The notes beneath the pieces were generated by a model. That model was not told the DNA's origin and ran no database searches. It saw only the letters and a list, made by a program, of their open reading frames with translations. This document shows positions 20,405 through 29,457 of a stretch of DNA of 64,000 nt, one piece after another. Origin of the DNA: a bacterium (GTDB lineage: Bacteria > Myxococcota_A > Bradymonadia > UBA7976 > UBA1532); contig JAUHXC010000015.1 of assembly GCA_030427205.1 (NCBI GenBank), positions 124,001 through 188,000 of the forward strand, given 5' to 3'. A program made the position numbers and the translations under genes. Every line of letters begins with the position of its first letter. Positions within the stretch are counted from its first letter, which is position 1.

Positions 20405-20419
20405 CGGATTGATGAAGGT

Positions 20420-20479
20420 GGCGTACCTTCCAGGTACCAGAAGAACCAACACCGGTTGCCGCCGGTGGAAAGGTACGCC
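20420..20479 (+). promoter_or_regulatory. Foldback structure ahead of the transposase start
   Basis: GGCGTACCTTCC (20420-20431) pairs with GGAAAGGTACGCC (20467-20479), with one bulged A. Inside, CACCGG (20450-20455) pairs with CCGGTG (20462-20467). The distal arm contains the likely ribosome binding site (GGAAAGG) of GTG 20484, so transcripts reading in from the host gene would hide it. This is known in other IS as protection against impinging transcription; here it is an inference from sequence. Confidence 0.5.
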
Positions 20480-20483
20480 AGAA

Positions 20484-21797
20484 GTGAAGCTACGCGACCA
20501 CACGACAGAAGAGAAGCCCGAGCCGATCGCGCTCGATGATCACCTGCCCCTTGCGCTCGACGAACTCGTCCGCGAAGGGGCTCGGCGCATGCTCGTCGCC
20601 GCCCTCGAAGCCGAGGTCGATGAGTACATCCGCCGCCATCAGGACGCCCGCGACGAGCGCGGCCACGCCCAGGTCGTGCGCAACGGCCGGGCCCGGCCCC
20701 GCAGCATCACCACGGGGGCCGGCACGCTGACCGTCCAGGCGCCGCGGGTGAACGACAAGCGGGTCATCGACGGCGAGCGGCAGCGGTTCACCAGCCGCAT
20801 CCTTCCGCCGTACCTGCGGCGGTCGAAGAACATCGAGGAGGTCCTGCCGGCGCTGTACCTGCGCGGGCTGTCGACCGGCGACTTCGAGGAGGCCCTGCGC
20901 TGCCTGCTCGGCGACGATGCTGCGCTCTCGCCGTCGACCATCAGCCGACTCATCGTCGGCTTCGGCGCTGAGTACGAGACCTGGCGCACCCGCTCCCTGG
21001 CCGACCGGGACTACGTCTACATGTGGGCCGACGGGGTGCACCTCAAGGTCCGCCTCGGCGAAGAAAACGTCGCCGCGCTGGTGGTCATCGGCGCCCGCCC
21101 CGACGGCACCAAGGAGGTCATCGCCATCGAGGGCGGCTACAGCGAGTCGACCGAGCACTGGCTCGAGATCCTGCGCAACCTGCGCAGCCGCGGTATGCGC
21201 GCACCGGCCATCGCGGTCGCCGACGGGGCCCGGGGCTTCTGGCTCGCGCTGCGCGAGGTCTTCCCCGAGACGCGGAGCCAGCGGTGCTGGGTGCACAAGC
21301 GGGCCAACGTGCTCGGCAAGGTCCCGCGGAAGAAGCAGGACCTGTTCAAGCAGCGCTTCGACGAGATCGCCGCCGCCGAGACCCGCGCCGAGGCGCTTGG
21401 TCTCATCGGTCAGTTCGAGGCCGACTACGGCGCGAAGTACGACAAGGCGGTGAAGTCACTGACCGACGGCCTCGACCAGCTGCTGGCTTACTTCGACTTC
21501 CCGGCGGACCACTGGAAGCACCTGCGCACGACGAACCCGATCGAGTCGACGTTCGCGACGGTCAAGCACCGCACGCGGCAGACGAAGGGGGCCGGATCGC
21601 GCAAGGCGGGGCTGGCTATGGCGTTTAAGCTGCTGCTCGCCGCCGAGAAGCGCTGGCGCCGGCTCGACAATCCGCAGCTGTTGCCGCTGGTGAGGGCCGG
21701 TGTCGTCTTCGCCGACGGCGAGCAAGTCGAGCGCGCCGATCGGATGTCTCAGGCGGTGGCCACGCCCGACGAGGGTGCCGAGCAGGAGGCGGCCTGA
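20484..21797 (+). CDS. IS256-family (Mutator-type) transposase
   Basis: 437 aa from GTG 20484 (MKLRDHTTEEKPEPIALDDH). GGAAAGG lies 10-16 nt upstream. ATG 20412 is an in-frame alternative adding 24 low-quality residues. DDE catalytic residues: first Asp in YMWADGVHLKV, second Asp in AIAVADGARGFW, Glu in TTNPIESTFATVKHRT, with the family RCWVHK (C/H) motif between the second Asp and the Glu. The N-terminal part (LVREGARRMLVAALEAEVDEYI) is the usual DNA-binding region of the family. The gene appears complete and functional. Confidence 0.95.
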   Translation: MKLRDHTTEEKPEPIALDDHLPLALDELVREGARRMLVAALEAEVDEYIRRHQDARDERGHAQVVRNGRARPRSITTGAGTLTVQAPRVNDKRVIDGERQRFTSRILPPYLRRSKNIEEVLPALYLRGLSTGDFEEALRCLLGDDAALSPSTISRLIVGFGAEYETWRTRSLADRDYVYMWADGVHLKVRLGEENVAALVVIGARPDGTKEVIAIEGGYSESTEHWLEILRNLRSRGMRAPAIAVADGARGFWLALREVFPETRSQRCWVHKRANVLGKVPRKKQDLFKQRFDEIAAAETRAEALGLIGQFEADYGAKYDKAVKSLTDGLDQLLAYFDFPADHWKHLRTTNPIESTFATVKHRTRQTKGAGSRKAGLAMAFKLLLAAEKRWRRLDNPQLLPLVRAGVVFADGEQVERADRMSQAVATPDEGAEQEAA

Positions 21798-22090
21798 TGG
21801 CTGGGATGACTGCCGACGCCGAGTTGGGCGCGCGGCTCTCGGCGACGCTCGCCGCCGCGATGGAAGCCCGGGACTACGCCTACGCCGACTTCGTTCGTGG
21901 CATCACCGGCGACCTGCTCTCCGACGGGGAGATGCGGTTGCGGATGCGCGCGGCCATCGCCGAGGCCGAGGCGGCCGACGATGACGAGCGGCTCGCGCAG
22001 CTCGCCGCGGTCATGCGGCTGGCCGATGACTTCGGTGTCCTATGGCACGATCAGGCCCGGCAGGTGCTGGGCCTCGACGAGGAGAGCTGA
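21797..22090 (+). CDS. Passenger ORF of the IS, unknown function
   Basis: 97 aa (MAGMTADAELGARLSATLAA...). Its ATG shares the A of the transposase TGA (TGATG), so it is probably translated by reinitiation. It is helical and acidic (AIAEAEAADDDERLAQLAAV), with no signal peptide and no known motif. IS256 elements normally encode only the transposase, so this frame is unusual. It is inside the IS, ending 57 bp before its right tip. Confidence 0.55.
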   Translation: MAGMTADAELGARLSATLAAAMEARDYAYADFVRGITGDLLSDGEMRLRMRAAIAEAEAADDDERLAQLAAVMRLADDFGVLWHDQARQVLGLDEES

Positions 22091-22121
22091 GGAGGTCGAA
22101 GGGCGCCACCGGAGCCGGTGC

Positions 22122-22147
22122 CGATCCACAACACTTGACGATATCTC
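22122..22147 (-). repeat. IS right inverted repeat
   Basis: Read on the minus strand it begins GAGATATCG and ends GTTGTGGATCG, matching the left repeat at 21 of 26 positions. Confidence 0.88.
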
Positions 22148-22156
22148 CAGGCCTCG
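22148..22156. repeat. Target-site duplication, right copy (CAGGCCTCG)
   Basis: Identical to 20370-20378. Confidence 0.88.
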
Positions 22157-22584
22157 GGGCCTTCGACCGTGCCGCTGCCGCAGGGGAAGTCATCGGGCAG
22201 GTCGGGCCGGGTGAACGGGAAGTCCGGCTGCAGGTCGAACTGGACGAACAGCCCCTCGGGATCACCGAGCTCCTCGCCGTTGGTATAGCCGTCGCCGTCG
22301 GAGTCCAACAGCGCGACGGTGGCCCAGTCGACGTTGCCTTCGGGCCCGACGAAGAAGTTCTCCGGCAGCTCGTCGGGATAATCCTCGCGAAACAGCAGCG
22401 TCTCGCGCACCAGGATGCCGAAGACCGTCAGCCGGGTGAACGGCTGGCGGAAGTGGCACATATAGCACTCGAACTCATAGCCGCCGGGCAGCTGGTCGAT
22501 GCGATAGCCACGGGCGAAGGCCGCGTCGGGCCGAAGACCGGCGAGCAGCACGCAGGCCACGCTGGCGAAGAGGAAGGCTCTCAT
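22148..22584 (-). pseudogene. N-terminal part of the IS-disrupted secreted protein
   Basis: Start ATG 22584 (MRAFLFASVACVLLAGLRPD), a Sec signal peptide with AFA-R as cleavage site. Then YRIDQLPGGYEFECYMCHFR..., with a CxxCH haem-like motif, and LLDSDGDGYTNGEELGDPEG, a thrombospondin-3/EF-hand-like calcium motif. This CxxCH + DSDGDGxTNGxELGDP arrangement is common in myxobacterial secreted proteins. The frame runs into the IS and stops at 22051, so the present product would be about 177 aa with a foreign tail. The remainder of the gene is at 19760-20369. Confidence 0.85.
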
Positions 22585-22663
22585 CCATCCACCATACCTC
22601 AATCGGTACACGGGCGGGCGAGCGGGAGACTATCGGGTGGAGGGAAGGCCCACCGAGGGGTGG

Positions 22664-22694
22664 GCGCCCCGGCCGACGGACGCCGGCCGGGCGC
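22664..22694 (-). terminator. Strong GC hairpin downstream of HU gene
   Basis: GCGCCCCGGCCG (22664-22675) pairs with CGGCCGGGCGC (22684-22694): 11 pairs with one bulged C and an 8-nt loop, 18 nt past the stop of the HU gene. No T-tract follows on the minus strand, so its strength as an intrinsic terminator is uncertain. Confidence 0.4.
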
Positions 22695-22711
22695 AGGCCA
22701 CGGGGGCGCGA

Positions 22712-22987
22712 TCAGGCGTTGACCGCGTCCTTGAGGGCCTTGCCGGCCTTGAAGGCCGGGTTCTTGCTGGCGGCGATCTGGATCTCTTCGCCGGTGCGCG
22801 GGTTGCGGCCGGTGCGGGCCTTGCGGTCGCGCACGTTGAAGGTGCCGAAGCCGACCAGCGAGACGGTGTCGCCAGCGACGAGGGCCTCGGTGATGGCGCC
22901 GAGAGCGGCGTCGAGGGCCTTGTTGGCGGTGGTCTTGGGCAGGTCGGCGGCCTCGGCGATCTTGGCGATCAGTTCGGTCTTGTTCAT
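22712..22987 (-). CDS. hup: DNA-binding protein HU
   Basis: 91 aa (MNKTELIAKIAEAADLPKTT...), the standard HU length. The family signature GFGTFNVRDRKARTGRNPRT and the following GEEIQIAASKNPAFKAGKAL cover the beta-arm and the C-terminal helix. A histone-like dimer that bends and compacts DNA. ATG 22987 is preceded by AGGAG. A monocistronic unit, with its own long leader (22988-23423) and a downstream hairpin. Confidence 0.97.
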   Translation of the reverse strand: MNKTELIAKIAEAADLPKTTANKALDAALGAITEALVAGDTVSLVGFGTFNVRDRKARTGRNPRTGEEIQIAASKNPAFKAGKALKDAVNA

Positions 22988-23423
22988 CTCGTCTACTCCT
23001 CAGTGCAGTCTGATGCCTGCAGGCTTGATCGGCGCGGGCGACATCACGTCATCCGCTCGCCTCGCGCGGTACGCTGACGGGATTCGCCTCGCAATGCAAG
23101 GGCCCGTTTTGCGCTGCGCGGCGTTTTTTGGCCATTTCGGCCCAAACACGGCCATTTATTTCTGAAAATCGAGCAGTTACGGCGCAACGCTCCCCAAACC
23201 CGTCGACGGTGGAATGCGGGTTGTGGGCGGATCAGCCCCGCCGTTTGGCGGGCGAACCCCGCCTCGACCCCCCGCTCGACCGGCGCTCGCGCCGTGGCAA
23301 CAACCCGGGTGCGGTGCCCCGTCAGCGGCCCCCCGCGCCGGTTTCGCGGCGCGCCCGTGACCCGCGGCGGCCGTCGGCCCTCCCACTCGTGGCGCCCACG
23401 CCGGCGGCGCGAGGAGACCCCCC
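22988..23423. other. Divergent promoter region between hup and the DASH cryptochrome gene
   Basis: 436 bp without a credible gene. The centre (23105-23180) is markedly more AT-rich than its surroundings (TTTTTT, ATTTATTTCTGAAAATCGA) and contains three GGCCATTT-like units (23129, 23151 and nearby). This is a likely site for the two divergent promoters. No exact -35/-10 pair is claimed. GAGGAG precedes ATG 23424. Confidence 0.5.
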
Positions 23424-24872
23424 ATGGCCCGAACCCTGGTCTGGCTGCGCGACGACCTGCGCCTCGACGACCACCCCGCGCTGCACGCCGCCGGCCGGTC
23501 GGCGGTCGTCGTGTGGTGCCTCGACCCGCGGCTGCTCGACCCTCAGCCGCCGAGCCTCGCCCGCATCGGCCCCCACCGCGCCCGCTTCCTCGTCGAGTGC
23601 CTCGCCGACCTGCGCGACGCGCTGCGCGCCATCGGCGGCACGCTGCTCGTCGCGCGGGGTCGGCCCGAAGACATCCTGCCGGGCCTCGCCGACGCCGCCG
23701 GCTGCGACGACGTGCTCTGGCTCCGGGCGGCCACCGTCGAAGAGCAGCGGGTCGAGGCCGCCGTGCGCGCCGCCCTGCCCGGGCGCTGTCGGGCCCTGCG
23801 CGGCCATCGCATGGTGCACCACGACGATCTGCCATTCGAAGCGGCCGACTGCCCGCCGAGCTTCACCCGATTCCGCAAAGCCATCGAGGCCGATGTCATC
23901 ATCCGCCCGCCGCTGGATGCCATCGCCCGGCTCGATCCCATCGACGAGCCGGCGGCCGTCACCGGCCACCTCGGCGGCGCGCCGGATGACCCGATCGATG
24001 GCGCGCTGCCGACCGTGGCCGAGCTGGGCTGCAGCGCGCCGGTCGACGATCCGCGGGCGGTGTTCGGCTTTCGCGGAGGCGAGCGCGCCGGCCGGGCGCG
24101 GGTGCAGCACTACCTGTGGGGCAGCGACGCGGTGGCCACCTACAAAGACACCCGCAACGGGCTGCTGCGGGCCGACGACTCGAGCAAGCTGTCGCCCTGG
24201 CTGGCCCACGGGGCCATCAGCGCCCGCCGGATCTACGCCGAGCTGCGGCGCTACGAGGCCGAGCGCACCCGCAACCGCTCGACGTACTGGCTCTTCTTCG
24301 AGCTGTTGTGGCGCGACTTCTTCCGCTCGGTGGCCTGGCAGCACGGGGTGCGCCTGTTCACCGCCGGCGGTATCCAAGGCGCCGCGGTGCGCTGGTCGCA
24401 CGACCGCCCGGCCTTCGAACGCTGGTGCGCCGGCGAGACCGGGGTGCCCTTCGTCGACGCCCACATGCGCGAGCTGGCCCGCACCGGCTGGATGTCCAAC
24501 CGCGGCCGGCAGAACGTCGCCAGCTATCTCACCCGGGTGCTCGGCATCGACTGGCGCTGGGGCGCGGCGTGGTTCGAGGCCCGGCTGATCGACCACGACC
24601 CGTGCAGCAACTACGGCAACTGGCAATACGTGGCCGGCGTCGGCAACGACCGCCGCAGCCGGGTCTTCGACATCCGCGATCAGGCGGAGCGCTACGACCG
24701 CCGCGGGCGCTATACCCGGCGCTGGGTGCCCGAGCTGGCCGAGCTGCCCGACGCCTATCTGCAGTGTCCGTGGGATGCGCCGCGGCGGGTGCTGCGCGAG
24801 GTGGGGCTCGACCTGGGCCACCACTATCCGCACCCGCTCGCCGAGCCGCCGCGCACCGCCGCGGCGCGCTGA
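23424..24872 (+). CDS. Cryptochrome DASH / photolyase family flavoprotein
   Basis: 482 aa from ATG 23424. The N-terminal alpha/beta photolyase domain begins RTLVWLRDDLRLDDHPAL. The FAD domain contains YKDTRNGLLRADDSSKLSPWLAHGAISAR (read in two parts), STYWLFFELLWRDFFR, and the DASH-type block WMSNRGRQNVASYL, DHDPCSNYGNWQYVAGVGND, RVFDIRDQAERYD and YTRRWVPEL. DASH proteins bind FAD and usually an MTHF antenna and repair CPDs, mainly in single-stranded DNA, or act in light signalling. The length (480-500 aa) is typical. Divergent from hup, and not part of a repair operon. Confidence 0.94.
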   Translation: MARTLVWLRDDLRLDDHPALHAAGRSAVVVWCLDPRLLDPQPPSLARIGPHRARFLVECLADLRDALRAIGGTLLVARGRPEDILPGLADAAGCDDVLWLRAATVEEQRVEAAVRAALPGRCRALRGHRMVHHDDLPFEAADCPPSFTRFRKAIEADVIIRPPLDAIARLDPIDEPAAVTGHLGGAPDDPIDGALPTVAELGCSAPVDDPRAVFGFRGGERAGRARVQHYLWGSDAVATYKDTRNGLLRADDSSKLSPWLAHGAISARRIYAELRRYEAERTRNRSTYWLFFELLWRDFFRSVAWQHGVRLFTAGGIQGAAVRWSHDRPAFERWCAGETGVPFVDAHMRELARTGWMSNRGRQNVASYLTRVLGIDWRWGAAWFEARLIDHDPCSNYGNWQYVAGVGNDRRSRVFDIRDQAERYDRRGRYTRRWVPELAELPDAYLQCPWDAPRRVLREVGLDLGHHYPHPLAEPPRTAAAR

Positions 24873-24893
24873 CATCTGCCCGGCGCGGGCCGC

Positions 24894-25837
24894 TCAGCCG
24901 GGCAGCGCCACCGCGCCCATCAGCCAGGCCATCACCGCCTTCTGGGCGTGCAGCCGGTTCTCGGCCTCGTCGTAGATGCGCGAGCGCGGGCCGTCGATCA
25001 CCGCCGCGGTGACCTCGTAGCCCCGATAGGCGGGCAGGCAGTGCAGGAAGATCGCGTCGTCGCGGGCGGCGTCCATCAGGGCGTCGTCGACGGTGTAGCC
25101 GGCAAACGCCGCCTTGCGCGCCGCCTTCTGTTCCTCCTGACCCATGCTGATCCAGGTGTCGGTGGTCACGACGTGACAGCCGGCCGCGGCGGCCTGCGGC
25201 TCGTCCTCCTCGACGACCTTCGCCCCGGCGGCCCGCGCCCGATGCACCTCGAGATCGCTGAGGCGATAGCCCTCCGGCGAGCACAGCACCAGTTCGAAGC
25301 CCAGGCGGATCGCCGCGTTGAGCCACGAGCGGGCCATGTTGTTGCCGTCGCCGACATACAGCACCCGCATCGAGCCGAGCGCCGCGGCGCCGAAGACCTG
25401 GCGGCAGGTGAGCAGATCGGCCAGCAGCTGGCACGGGTGCACGTGATCGGTGAGCCCGTTGATCACCGGCACCCCGGCGTGGCGGGCATACTCTTCGACG
25501 TCGGCCTGCTCGAAGGTGCGGATCATGACGCCGTCGACATAGCGCCCCAGCACGTTGGCCGTATCGCGGATGGGCTCGCCGCGGCCGATCTGGGTGTCGT
25601 TGGCGCTGAGCATCAGCGCGTGGCCGCCGAGCTGGAAGGTGCCCACCTCGAAGCTGACCCGGGTGCGGGTGCTGGCCTTGGTGAAGAGCATCGCCAGCGT
25701 CTGCCCGGCCAGCGGCTTGTCGGGGCCGCGGCCGTCGGCCAGATCTTGGGCGAGGGCCAGCAGCCCGCGGATCTCCTCGGCGTCGAGGTCGAGCAGCGAG
25801 CACAGGCTGCGGGCGTCGTCGAACGGACGGTGGCCCC

Positions 25838-25841
<4 letters not shown>
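24894..25841 (-). CDS. argF: Ornithine carbamoyltransferase
   Basis: 315 aa. Transfers the carbamoyl group from carbamoyl phosphate to ornithine, giving citrulline in arginine synthesis. Carbamoyl-phosphate site STRTR (57-61) in FTKASTRTRVSFE, HPCQ (135-138), and the ornithine-side motif HCLPA (267-271) followed by YRGYEV. DTWISMGQE matches the OTC/acetyl-OTC region near residue 230. Start is GTG 25841, whose GTGA overlaps the argD stop, so argD and argF are translationally coupled. N-acetylornithine or N-succinylornithine carbamoyltransferase is a less likely alternative, given the standard HPCQ and HCLPA motifs. Confidence 0.93.
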
Positions 25842-27067
<1,226 letters not shown>

Positions 27068-27179
27068 CTCGCGCCTCCCTGGTGGCGACGTGCAAAGCCG
27101 GCATTGAAGCACATCGCGGGGGGCAGGCGACACCGCGGCCGCGTGATATTCTCTGCGCGCCGCGACGAGCAGGAGCGCC

Positions 27180-28514
27180 ATGGACCCGCGACCCGCCGAG
27201 GCCGTCGACCGCGAGGCCGACCCGACACCGCCCGCGCGCCAGCGCGTCAGCCCGTTCGAGCAGGCGCTCGCGACAGTCTGCGGGGGCGCGCTGGCCGCCG
27301 GGTTGGGCTATGCGATCGCCATGTCAGCGACCAAGAGCGGGGGCCTGGCGGCGGTCGCCGGCGTCCTGTGCGCCGTACCGGGCGCCTGGCTGGCCTCGGC
27401 CCGGCGGGCGCGGTGGCGTCGCCGGCGATACCTGCGCGAGGCCGTCTTCGATCGCGGCGGGCGGGTGTCCATCGAGGACGACTGCATGCGGCTGCGCATC
27501 CCCACCCGGGCCGAGGTCGCCGCCCCCGACGCCATGGACGACCGCCTGATCCAGCGGATCGCCGCCGCCCGAGACGCGGGGCTGGACGTCGAAGGTCCGC
27601 GGCTGCGCATCCCGCTGGCCGACGAAGCCTTCAATCGACAGCGCATCGACCGGGCGGTGGAGCGCTGGCTCGACCTCGCCGAGGCGCTGGCGCCCTATGA
27701 GCACCCCGAACAGGCGTGGCTCGCGGCGCGGCTGCTCGACCCCACCTGCCCGACCTATTGGCTGTTCGAGTCCGTCGCCCGCCTGAAGGCGCTGGGCGCC
27801 GACGCGTTGATCGACCGGGTGCGCCTGCGCCTGCGGGCGACGACGGGCGCCGATCGACCGCTGACCATGGCCCGGGTCTTCGGCGATACGCAGATCGGGC
27901 ACGCGCTGCTCGACGACGCCGGCGCGGCCAACGCCGCGCCCGATACGACCGATGTCGAGCTGTTCGAACTGGTCGAGATGCTGTGGGCCGCCGATCACGA
28001 TCCGGCACACCTCGAACACTGGAGCCACCACCCGTGGGCCGGCGTCCGGCTGGCGGCGCTGCGCATCGAGCCCGACGCGCTCGCCGACGGGCGACGGCGG
28101 GCGCTGATGGGCGACCCCGATCCGCGGGTGGCGGCCTTCGCCCGCGATCAGATCCTCGATCGCGTATCGCCGGCCGAGGCGCTGGCCATCGCCCGCAGTG
28201 CCGCCGACGCGGGCCTGCCCCTGCCCGAAGACGCCGGCTGGCAGCTCGTCGACGCGGCGACGCGCGTGATCGATCTGCTCGGGCGCGAGGGGCAACTGGA
28301 AGACGCCGAGCGGCTGAAGCCGCTGCTCGCCCGCCCGCAGCTCGCCCCCGCCGCCCGCCGGGCCCACGGGCAGCTGGCCGAGCGGTTCGGGTTGCCCGGC
28401 GGCGTGCTCTCGCTGGTCGAGGCCGACGGGCGCCAGGGCGGGCTGAGCGCGATCGACGCCGGCGCAGCGCCCGGCCGATCGACCCCGACGCCCGAGCCAC
28501 CCGCACGGGGCTGA
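27180..28514 (+). CDS. Membrane-anchored protein of unknown function, HEAT-like
   Basis: 444 aa from ATG 27180, with AGGAG upstream. Residues 27-70 contain two close hydrophobic segments (ALATVCGGALAAGLGYAIA; GGLAAVAGVLCAVPGAWLA), followed by an Arg-rich stretch (RRARWRRRRYLREA) that would stay in the cytoplasm. The remaining 350 residues are mainly helical, with repeated Asp/Leu/Ala motifs (HHPWAGVRLAALRIEPDALA, GDPDPRVAAFARDQILDRV) that resemble HEAT/adaptor repeats. No catalytic motif. Divergent from argD, with 112 bp between the starts. Confidence 0.75.
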   Translation: MDPRPAEAVDREADPTPPARQRVSPFEQALATVCGGALAAGLGYAIAMSATKSGGLAAVAGVLCAVPGAWLASARRARWRRRRYLREAVFDRGGRVSIEDDCMRLRIPTRAEVAAPDAMDDRLIQRIAAARDAGLDVEGPRLRIPLADEAFNRQRIDRAVERWLDLAEALAPYEHPEQAWLAARLLDPTCPTYWLFESVARLKALGADALIDRVRLRLRATTGADRPLTMARVFGDTQIGHALLDDAGAANAAPDTTDVELFELVEMLWAADHDPAHLEHWSHHPWAGVRLAALRIEPDALADGRRRALMGDPDPRVAAFARDQILDRVSPAEALAIARSAADAGLPLPEDAGWQLVDAATRVIDLLGREGQLEDAERLKPLLARPQLAPAARRAHGQLAERFGLPGGVLSLVEADGRQGGLSAIDAGAAPGRSTPTPEPPARG

Positions 28515-28613
28515 GCGGGCGCTGCCCGACGGGCCGACGGCGTTTAGAACTTTTTCGCGGCTCGGCCGTCGTGCCCCGCGTCACCCCAGCATCATCCGCA
28601 CCGGAGACCCCCG

Positions 28614-29444
28614 ATGAACGCCCACCGCCCGCTCGTCCCCACCCTGCTCGCCCTCGCCCTCGCGGCGGTCTTCATCGCCCCGTCCATCGCCGAGGCCAAG
28701 TGCATGGCCGGCAACTTCACCGCCTGGCCGCCGCCCGATACCCACCTCACATCCCGCCCGATGCTGCTGCTCGAAGGCTTCGGCAACGAGCAGGCGCCCA
28801 TCGCCGGCCTCGCCGAAGGCGGCGCCGCGCGGCTCGTCGCCAAGGGCCACCGGGTCGACCTCGTCGTCGACGCCATCCACCAGGGCGACTTCGGGCTGAC
28901 CCAGGCCGTCGTGCGCCCCGCCGAGCCGCTGAAGCCCGGCACCCGCTACACCCTCGACCTGCGCGGCGCCGACGGCCAGCCGGCCCGCACCACCATGTGG
29001 CACCAGGGCGAGCCGACCCCCGTCCGCTGGACCACCGCCGCCGCCGACCACAAGCCCGCCGCGCCCGCCTGGAGCGGTACGCCCGTCGTCACCGGCCAGT
29101 CGTACCGCCGCCTGGGCTGCGGCCCGTCGTCGCACATCGCGGTGAAGCTGCCCGCCGCCGGCGACGCGCCGCTCGCGGTGCAGGTCGACTTGAAGCCGCT
29201 CGACGACGACGAACAGGCGCGGACCTACGTGCTGCCCCTCGACGGCGAGACCCTGCGCATAGGCCACGGCATGTGCAGCGGCGCCTTCCGGCTGACCGGC
29301 GCCGACGCGCGCTATCGGGCCGAGCTGACCCTGCGCGACGCGGCGGGCAACGTGGTCGGCGAGACGCAGACCCTCGAGTTCGACGGCGTCGATCCCAACC
29401 GCATGCTGCGCACGCTGCCGCTCGGCAAGGGCCAGCTCCGCTGA
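28614..29444 (+). CDS. Secreted protein of unknown function
   Basis: 276 aa. Sec signal peptide MNAHRPLVPTLLALALAAVF...IAEA-KC, probably cleaved after AEA. The mature protein is beta-rich, with two similar halves that look like Ig/fibronectin-type sandwiches: AVVRPAEPLKPGTRYTLDLR and ELTLRDAAGNVVGETQTLEF. Cysteines at KCMAGNF, RLGCGPSS and GMCSGAF may form disulfides. A similar architecture is seen in many uncharacterised myxobacterial exported proteins. It ends 14 bp from the convergent hydrolase gene. Confidence 0.78.
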   Translation: MNAHRPLVPTLLALALAAVFIAPSIAEAKCMAGNFTAWPPPDTHLTSRPMLLLEGFGNEQAPIAGLAEGGAARLVAKGHRVDLVVDAIHQGDFGLTQAVVRPAEPLKPGTRYTLDLRGADGQPARTTMWHQGEPTPVRWTTAAADHKPAAPAWSGTPVVTGQSYRRLGCGPSSHIAVKLPAAGDAPLAVQVDLKPLDDDEQARTYVLPLDGETLRIGHGMCSGAFRLTGADARYRAELTLRDAAGNVVGETQTLEFDGVDPNRMLRTLPLGKGQLR

Positions 29445-29457
29445 GCGCCCGCCAGGG

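Larger units (their letters stand above)
20379..22147 (+). mobile_element. IS256-family insertion sequence, 1769 bp, intact
   Basis: Bounded by 26-bp imperfect inverted repeats (21 of 26 matching, ending in the common GTTGTGGATCG) and a perfect 9-bp target duplication CAGGCCTCG. It carries a complete Mutator/IS256 transposase (20484-21797) plus a second small frame (21797-22090) overlapping the transposase stop. It interrupts a secreted-protein gene on the other strand. The perfect duplication and intact transposase suggest a recent insertion. The internal GC content is similar to the host. Confidence 0.92.

Noticed and set aside
22148..22584. CxxCH in the disrupted protein considered as evidence of a c-type cytochrome.
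   Set aside because: Only one motif, in a family of secreted proteins with DSDGDGxTNG repeats in which the motif is common. Haem binding cannot be claimed.
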